From assembly GCA_900491605.1 (NCBI GenBank), contig UESW01004358.1, positions 585,174 to 649,173 on the forward strand: a stretch of 64,000 nt of DNA. The letters run 5' to 3'. The stretch is from Calamus simplicifolius (lineage: Eukaryota > Streptophyta > Magnoliopsida > Arecales > Arecaceae). The notes under the pieces are model-generated. The model did no database searches. It saw only the letters and a program-made list of their open reading frames with translations, and was not told where the DNA came from. Every line of letters begins with the position of its first letter. The first letter of the stretch is position 1. The position numbers were made by a program, and so were the translations under genes. Of the stretch, positions 56,931 to 64,000 are shown piece by piece.

Positions 56931-58243
56931 ATGGCACCTAAGAGAAGGGGAACGATCTATGGAGGTCCGGTGGCAACGAGGAAGCGGACGGCGAGACGCC
57001 CAATTCATCAACCGTCGCCATCTTTGGATTCTTCATCCTCGTCTCTACTCCTAGTGTGATTCTAGATCCTTCCTCACCTCCTTCACCACACATTGACAGT
57101 CTAGCCGGACGGATGATTACAATGGGAAGAAAGGTCAATTTCAGATTTTTTGAAGATGAGGGATTTGCTATTGGACGACAACTAAAGGAAATTGGTTGGG
57201 AAAAGGTGTGTTCTTTAGACATTCCTACATATCCTGCTTTAGTTAAAGAATTTTATCAAGATTTGTCAAGAGGAGATGGTGGCATAGTAAGTGTTGTAAG
57301 AGGAAAAAGGATACATCTTACTTCCGAGATTCTTGGGAACCTTCTTGAGATTCCTACTCTTGGACCTATTGCAAACTTTCACAGTGATAGGTCAGGAGCT
57401 TTGTCAAGGATGTTAGGAAGAGATTGTTGATTTTGAGGAAATCAGGGCAAATCAGTTGCCTCTTGAGCTTAGATTGTTACATAATATTTGTAGTGGATTT
57501 TATTCCCTAAGACTGGTAGGTTCGAGTATGTCTCGGAGCGAGACATTGTGATCATGGATAGTGTTTTGACTGGACAGCCTATTAATCTTCCTGGCATGAT
57601 GATTTGGTACATGGCAGAGGCTGGTGGCAAGAAGAGATCTTCCTTACCCTATGGCATGATCCTAACCTTAGCATTCCGAAGTCAGGGTGTAGTTATCTTA
57701 GAAAATGAACCTAAAAAGAACCTAAGGCACACAGATTACTACAGCATCGCTACTGTTCATCGCATGGGGTTCATTAAGGTCAATGGGAACTGGGAAAGGA
57801 AAGGTCATTCAGAGGACAGGGCAGCTGAGATTGGAGCTTCAGCACCATCAGAAGCTGGACCATCCATGAGACATCCTTCACCGGAGCCTAGCAGACCAGA
57901 GCCTTCACCGACACCTATGCCTGCTTCAGTTCCGAGTGCTTCTGGTTTTTCTGAGTTACAATTAGAGCAATTGAAGACTTTGTTGGCTGAACATGAAGAG
58001 AAGATGAATAATAGTTTTGAAAATAGACTTTTGAGTTTAAAAGAATCATTTTACTCCTTAGAAGACAAAGTGAACAAAATAGGATCCTCTCTTGGAACTT
58101 CTTCTGAAGCCCTAAAATATGATTTAATGAATATTTTTGATAAGATCAAGGACATTGCTGGTGATTCTGACACATATTCTAGAAGCAATATAGAGCTACA
58201 AGAGAATATAAGAGAGGCTGCTGACATGGTTCAAAAAGCTTAA
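56931..58243 (+). pseudogene. Sirevirus A 3' ORF, PF20167-like, frameshifted
   Basis: ATG at 56931 (MAPKRRGTIYG), basic head, then a frameshift near 57045. 57056-57430 holds the conserved block (KVNFRFFEDEGF, LDIPTYPALVKEFY, LTSEILGNLLEIPT, RSGALSRMLGRD). A break near 57426 and another near 57500 follow. 57548-58243 gives the central part (HTDYYSIATVHRMGF), a Pro/Ser-rich spacer with 'PSPEPSRPEPSPTP', and a C-terminal coiled coil. The domain order equals that of element B. No transmembrane segment is seen. Confidence 0.6.
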
Positions 58244-58492
58244 ATGATTTTATGAAGATTCAAAAGGAAGGAATGGAAAAGATCTTAGAAGGACTGAAGA
58301 AACGCTTCAGTTTTGGATTTTAAAGTTTTAGTTTGCTTTACACTTTGATGTAATAGAATGTTTTAATGTAATGGAATGTTTTGATGTAATGAAGCTTATG
58401 TATTGAAATCTTTTGATGCAATGAAATTTCTTTGAATTAATTTTCTTATTCAATGAGTTCACTTGTGGTTGAATGTTAACCTTTTTGTTGAC

Positions 58493-58764
58493 AACAAAAA
58501 AGGGGGAGAGAAGATATTGTATATGCATTAAAAATACTTAAGTAATTTGATTAAGTTGATTATTGCATGAGTTTTTGATTTTCAAAGGGAGAGAAATGAA
58601 ATTAAGGGGGAGAGAAATGAAATTTCAAAATGAAACGGTATATAAGGAGAGAAAATTTTATTTTGAGTTTCATAGGGGGAGCTACCTCATTTAGGGGGAG
58701 CTTAACTATGATAACTTAACCATGCATATACTCAATGTTTTTGTCATCATCAAAAAGGGGAGAT
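58493..58764 (+). other. Series of polypurine tracts, element A
   Basis: AAAAAAGGGGGAGAGA (58496), AAAGGGAGAGAAA (58587), AAGGGGGAGAGAAA (58603), AGGGGGAGCTACC (58674), AGGGGGAGCTTAAC (58694) and the terminal AAAAAGGGGAGAT directly before the LTR at 58765. Same layout as element B. Confidence 0.75.
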
Positions 58765-60155
58765 TGTTGACCCAATTATTGATTTTGATGATTAACAAAA
58801 GCCATGAGTATATTCACATTGTTTCTGACAAATTTATGGAGTGTTTCAGGTATTAAGAAAGTTTAACAATTCAAATATCACTCAAAATTGATTTTAAGAT
58901 GAGTTTCAAATTGTAATTTCAAAAGTTCAGACCTTGGAGTCGACACCTATAAGTCAGGAGTCGACACATGGGCGTATCAGAATAGTTCTCAAAATTCGGC
59001 ACGGTTTGGAGTCGACACATGGATGTCGGGAGCCGACTCCAACCTGAGAGACAGAAGTATGCTTTTCTGCATCAGTTTCTGGAGCCGACACATGGAATTC
59101 GGGAGCCGACACCTGAGATTCGGGAGCCGACACCTAGAATGAGTGGAGCCGACTCTAACCTGAGCACAGAGAGCATATTTTGAGCCATATTTAGAGTCGA
59201 TACCCTCTGTTTCGGGAGCCGACACCTGGATGCGGGGAGCCGACATATGAAAAGTTGGAGCCGACTCCAACCTGACAGGAACGGATTTTCAAAGTGTCAG
59301 AACGGCCTCCAACGGTAACATTTTCTCACCTAATTTCTAACGGCTATTTTTCTTGTGTAGGAGCAATCCAAGGACAGAAATAACGGCTAGTTTTCCACCT
59401 AATCTCGGATTAAAGAAAATCTATAAAAAGAGAGAACGACCGTTTAAAAAAGAACGGAAAAAGAACAAAAAAATGGGAGAAAGATCAAAAAAATCGAGAT
59501 ATTCAAGAGAGCCATTTCAAAAAGAGAAATCTCTGTGAGCTCACCCATCTTCTAAAGAAAGATTCAAAAGAAATCCAAGGCGTACAAAGTTCAATTTCGA
59601 GGATTTCAAAGAAGGAAAAGAAGAAGCCAAAACCTATTTTTTTCCATCTTCTCAACAATAAATTTCTGGGTGAAATCTGAGCTGGAGCTTGATTCAACCT
59701 TTCAAAAGAGAAGAGGAAAAGAAGAAAAGAAGCCAAGCCTACATTCAAATCGCTTCAAACAGGCTTTTCTATTCCTGTCTATTTATATTGCATATTCGCT
59801 CATTTGAGGAGCTGTTTGTCATTGTAAACATTAATTGATTTCATTTGTTTGCTAATTCAATCGGGGATTGAATTAGTGGAGGTGGTATACCTCGGGTCAA
59901 GCTAGATATAGCTTGAGGTTGGGTTTTGTGCTGGTAAGCCGGAAAACCAGCTGGGTTCGTTGTGATCCGGGTAAAACAACAAGTTTGAGTTGTGAGCTTG
60001 TAAAACAACTCGACTGTAATCAAGAGGATTATAGTGTGGACCCAAGTGGAGCTTGGGAGTGGACGTAGGTGTTGGTTACACCGAACCACTATAAAATCTT
60101 TGTTTTTGTTGTGTTTTGATCTCTCTCTCTTCTTTAATTGCTTGTGCTTAGCTTC
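58765..60155 (+). repeat. 3' LTR of Sirevirus A, interrupted by CACTA element
   Basis: Matches 37777-39167 with few differences, including the motif array (58935-59270), TATA (59422-59429) and stem-loops (about 59850-60020). It stops at ...GTGCTTAGCTTC, where the other LTR continues AAGTAACTCC; the last 120 bp or so lie beyond the CACTA insertion, outside the window. Confidence 0.9.
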
Positions 60156-60169
60156 CACTACAAGAAAAT

Positions 60170-60990
60170 ACTGAAATAGCGACGCAAATTTAGCGACGCA
60201 TTCTTGCGTTGCTAAATTGCGACCAAATTGCGACGCCTTCGCGACAAAAAAAATTGCGACTCAATTAGCGACGCATTAGCGACTCAATAAACTAGATAAT
60301 CAAAAAAAATTAATTTTTTAATTTAGCGATGCAAATAATGCATCGTAATATTTTTAAAATTAAATTTTATAAAATATAATTATGAAATAAAAATATTGCA
60401 ACGCAACCAAATGCGTCGTAATGTTTTCAAAAAAATTAATTATGTTAAATAGCAACGTAATAAACCAGAAAATTTAAAAAAATAATTTTTAATTTAGCGA
60501 CGCAAGTATTGTGTCATAATTATTTTAAATTAAATTAATTTTTATAAAATATAATTATGAAATAAAAAGATTGCAACGTAATTCAGTGTGTCGCAATCTT
60601 TTTAAAAAATTGATTATGTTAAATAGCAACACAATAAAACAGAAAATTAATAAAAATAATTTTTTATTTAGCGACGCAAGTATTGCATCATAATATTTTA
60701 AAAAAATAAATTTTTAATATGAAATTTAAAGTAATTATGAATAAAAATATTGCGACGCATTTAATTGCGTCGCAATATTTAAAAAAAATTAATTATGTTA
60801 AGTAGCGACACATTAAATCAGAAAATTAAAAAATTAATTTTTAATTTAGCGATGCAAATAAGTCATCACAATGTTTTTTTTTAATAAATTTTATAAAATA
60901 TAATTTAAAAGATAAAAAAATTAAAAATAAACATTGCGACGCAATGAAATGCGTCGCAATTGTTTTAAAAAAATTAATTTTGGTACATGC
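60170..60990. repeat. CACTA subterminal repeats, left arm
   Basis: Direct repeats with a period of about 170-178 bp (ATGTTAAATAGC at 60436, 60617 and, slightly changed, 60795). Each holds an ATTGCGACGCA ... TGCGTCGCAAT mirror pair around a short spacer, able to form a small hairpin. Confidence 0.8.
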
Positions 60991-61001
60991 GTCGGATCGG
61001 T

Positions 61002-63105
61002 CGTCACCCATCGGGATCACGGCTTGGATCGATCGCAACCATCGGATCATAGCCGATCGGATCGATCGCGATAGTCCGAGATCGATCGTCGCCGATCGGG
61101 ATCACGGCTTGGATCGATCGCAACCGTCGGATCGTCGCCGATCGGACCGATCGCAACAGTCTGAGATCGATCGTTGCCGACCGGGATCATGGCTTAGATC
61201 GATCGCAACTGTCGGATCATAGCCGATCGGATCGATCAAAACGGTCCGAGATCGATCATCGTCGATAGGGATCATGGCTTGGATCGATCGCAACCGTCGG
61301 ATCGTTGCCGATCGGAGCAATCGCAACGGCCCGAGATCGATCGTCGTCGGTCGGGATTAGGGCTTGGATCGAATGCAACCGTCGGATCATCGCCGATCGA
61401 ACCGATCGCAACGGTCCGAGATCGATCGTCATCGATCGGGATCATGGCTTGGATCTATCGCAACCGTCGGATCGTTGCCGATCGGGTTCACGGCTTGGAT
61501 CGAACGTAACCGTCGGATCGTCGCCGATTGGACCGATCGCAACGGTCCGAGATCGGTCGTCGCCGATCGGGATCAGGGCTGGGATCGATCGCAACCATCG
61601 GATCGTCGCCGATCAGATCGATCGCGACGGTCCGAGATCGATCGTTACCGATCGGGATCACGGCTTGGATCGATCGCAACCGTCGGATCGTCGCCGATCG
61701 GACCAATCGCAATGGTCCAAGATCAGTCATCGCTGACCAGGATCATGGCTTGGATCGATCGGAATCGTCAGATCATAGCTGATCGAATCGATCGCAATGG
61801 TCCGAGATCGATCGTCGCCGATCGGGATCATGGCTTGGATCGATCGAAACCATTGGATCGTTGCTGATCGGAGTGATCGCAATGGCCCGAGATTGATCGT
61901 CGTCGATCGGGATTAGGGCTTGGATCAATCGCAACCATCGGATCATCGCCGATCGAACCAATCGCAACGGTTCAAGATCGATCGTCGCCGATCAGGATCA
62001 TGGCTTGGATCTATCGCAACCGTCGGATCGTTGCCGATCGGATCGATCGTGACGGTCCGAGATCGATCGTCGCTGATCGGGATCACGGCTTGGATCTATC
62101 GCAACCATCGGATTGTCGCCGATTGGATCGATCGTGAAGGTCCGAGATCGATCATCGCCGATCGGGATCACGGCTTGGATTGATCGCAACCGTCGGATCG
62201 TTGCCAATCGGACCGATAGCAACAGTCCGAGATCGGTCATCGCTGATCGGGATCAGGGCTTGGATCAATCGCAACCGTCGGATCATCGCCGATCGGATCG
62301 ATCGCAACGGCACGAGATTAGTCGTCGCCGATCGGGATCAGTGCTTGGATCGATCGCAACCGTCGGATCTTCGCCAATCGGACCGATCGCAACGGCACGA
62401 GATCGGTCGTCACCAATCAAGATCAGTGCTTGGATTGATCGCAACCGTCGGATCATCACCGATCGGACCGATCACAACGGCCCGAGATCGGTCGTCACCG
62501 ATCGGGATCAGGCTTGGTTCTATCGCAACTATCGGATCGTCGCCGATCGGATCGATCGCGATGGTCGGAGATCACGGCTTGGATCGATCGCAATCGTTGG
62601 ATCGTCACCAATTGGATCGATCGCGACGGTCCGAGATCGATCGTCGCCGATCGGGATCACGGCTTGGATTGATCGCAACCGTCGGATCGTCGCCGATCGG
62701 ATTTATCGCAACGGGCCAAGATCGATCGTCACCGATCGGGATCAGGGCTTGGATCGATCGCAACCGTCGGATCGTTGCCGATCGGACCAATCGCAACGGC
62801 ACGAGATCGATTGTTGCCGATCAGGATCAGTGCTTGGATCGATCGCAACCATCGGATCGTCACCGATTGGACCGATCACAACGACTCGAGATCGGTCGTT
62901 GCTGATCGAGATCAGTGCTTCGATCGATCGCAACCATCGGATCGTCGCCGATCGGACCGATCGCAATGGCTCGAGATCGGTCGTCATTGATTGGGATCAG
63001 GGCTTGGATCGATCGCAACTGTTGGATCGTCGCCGATCGGATCGATCATGATGGTCGGAGATCGATCGTCGCCGATCGGGATCAGGGCTTGGATCGATCG
63101 CAATG
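61002..63105. repeat. CACTA internal minisatellite, about 85-bp unit, about 25 units
   Basis: Units contain GGCTTGGATCGATCGCAACC, then GTCGGATCGTCGCCGATCGG, then GGTCCGAGATCGATCGTCGC and CGATCGGGATCA. Starts were followed from about 61022 to 63089 with steps of 83-87 bp and a few shorter ones. It is extremely rich in GATCGATC and CG. The overlapping long ORFs on both strands arise because the unit lacks stops; the unit length is not a multiple of three. The edges are sharp on both sides. Confidence 0.9.
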
Positions 63106-64000
63106 ATTTTAAGAAAAAAATAATTTTTATCAAATATAATTATCAAATAAAAATATTGCGACGCAAATCAGTGCATCGCAAATATTTTTAAAAAATAAAT
63201 TATGTTAAATAGCAACGCATTAGCGATGCAATAAACTAGAAAATTAAAAAAAATAAATTTTAATTTTGCGATGCATATTTTGCATCGCAATATTTTTTTA
63301 AAAAAATTATAAAAAAATTTAAAATAAACATTACGATGCAACCATATGCGTCGCAATGATTTTAAGAAAAAGTAATTTTTATCAAATATAATTATCAAAT
63401 AGAAATATTGCGACGCAAATCTGTGCGTCGCAAATATTTAAAAAAAAATTAAATTATGTTAGATAGCGATGCATTAGTAACGCAATAAACCCAAAAATAA
63501 AAAAAATAAATTTTAATTTCGTGACGCATCTATTGCGTCACAATATTTTTTTTAAAAAAATAAATGTTATAAAAAAATTGAAAATAAAACATTGCAACAC
63601 AACCATATGCGTCGCAGTCATTTTAAGAAAAAATAATTATATCAATATAATTATGAAATAAAAATATTACGACGTAAATCATTGCATCGCAAAGTTTTAA
63701 AAAAATTAAATTATGTTATATAGCGACGCAATAAACTAAAAAATTAAAAAAAAATTATTAACTTTGCGACACATCTATTGCGTCACAAAGTTTTGTAAAA
63801 AAAATAAATGTTATGCAAATTTAAAAATAAAACTTTGCGACGCAGCCATATGCGTCGCAATTATTTTTAGAAAAAATAATTTTTATCAAATATAATTATC
63901 AAATAAAAAATTACGACGCATTAGCGACATATTTTCCCTGAAAATAAAAAAAATTTCCCACCGGTCATTGCCACCAAATTAGCGACTCATTAGCGATGCA
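63106..64000. repeat. CACTA subterminal repeats, right arm
   Basis: AT-rich repeats with a period of about 258 bp (ATGTTAAATAGCAACGCATT at 63197, related forms at about 63456 and 63713). They contain the same GCGACGCA / TGCGTCGC pairs as the left arm. The terminal inverted repeat is not reached by 64000. Confidence 0.75.

Larger units (their letters stand above)
37777..60155 (+). mobile_element. Sirevirus-type Ty1/copia element A, interrupted by element B and a CACTA end
   Basis: Order: 5' LTR 37777-39290, PBS 39293-39304, gag with two zinc knuckles, pol, a 3' ORF (56931-58243), a run of polypurine tracts (58493-58764), and a 3' LTR from 58765 broken at 60155 by the CACTA transposon. Element B (43786-54115) sits in RNase H. 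A 2-kb RT-to-intergenic segment is tandemly duplicated (42567-54888 without B, and 54889-56873). Double knuckles, an extra ORF after pol, multiple PPTs and palindrome-rich LTRs fit the Sirevirus (Maximus/SIRE) lineage. Confidence 0.85.
60156..64000. mobile_element. CACTA (En/Spm) DNA transposon, one end, probably non-autonomous
   Basis: Begins CACTACAAGAAAAT, the CACTA terminal inverted repeat, inside the Sirevirus A LTR. The 3-bp TTC before it is the candidate target duplication. 60170-60990 and 63110-64000 are AT-rich arms packed with GCGACGCA / TGCGTCGC words, the subterminal repeats that bind TNPA-like proteins in this superfamily. Between them is a GC-rich minisatellite. No transposase motif is seen. 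The other end is outside the window. Confidence 0.85.

Noticed and set aside
61279..63051. Long ORFs rich in DRSQPSDRRRSD on both strands
   Set aside because: They are by-products of a stop-poor GATCG minisatellite; the unit is not a multiple of three and all frames stay open.

Overview
This is nuclear DNA from a flowering plant, most likely a monocot. The one intact host gene has the GC-rich first exons and AT-rich later exons common in commelinid monocots, and the rest is nested plant LTR retrotransposons plus a CACTA DNA transposon. A palm or another large-genome monocot fits, but the sequence does not fix the species.

Layout. 1-325 is the 3' end of a LINE with its poly(A) tail. 330-3308 is intergenic sequence with simple repeats and the promoter of the only host gene. 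3309-7612 (+) is a seven-exon gene for a secreted, kinase-less leucine-rich-repeat protein related to the SERK ectodomain (OsLRR1/CaLRR1/At5g21090 type). 7973-9540 and 26844-28412 are near-identical 1.57-kb direct copies of the gene's downstream flank. Between them lie the 3' half of a Ty3/gypsy element of Tat type (9541-19382; pol on -, extra ORFs on +) and, inserted in its integrase region, a Ty1/copia element (19383-26848, -) whose 5' LTR is cut off exactly where the second flank copy begins. 28786-30770 is a 475-bp tandem repeat ending in a large inverted copy.

From 31.5 kb to the end is a nest. A decayed Tnt1-like copia (from about 31468) was hit by a 3.05-kb solo LTR (33593-36638, target duplication ACTAG) and by a Sirevirus (element A, from 37777). 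Element A was hit in its RNase H region by a second Sirevirus (element B, 43786-54115, target duplication ATTAT). A's 3' LTR is interrupted by the end of a CACTA transposon (60156 to beyond the window), which holds a 2.1-kb minisatellite of about 85-bp units.

Most notable signals: (1) a junction that looks like unequal exchange between a TE-filled and an empty chromosome; (2) arrays of palindromic GAGTCGACTC / GAGCCGAC motifs, resembling CBF/DREB sites, in the U3 of three different LTR families and again just before the Sirevirus 3' ORF; (3) an ordered series of stem-loops in the Sirevirus RNA leader, with compensatory base changes between the two elements; (4) a spliced antisense gene and a duplicated small coiled-coil ORF in the gypsy element; (5) a 2-kb tandem duplication of RT-RNase H inside element A. 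Many frameshifts in the young Sireviruses are one-base homopolymer changes, so some may be consensus errors.
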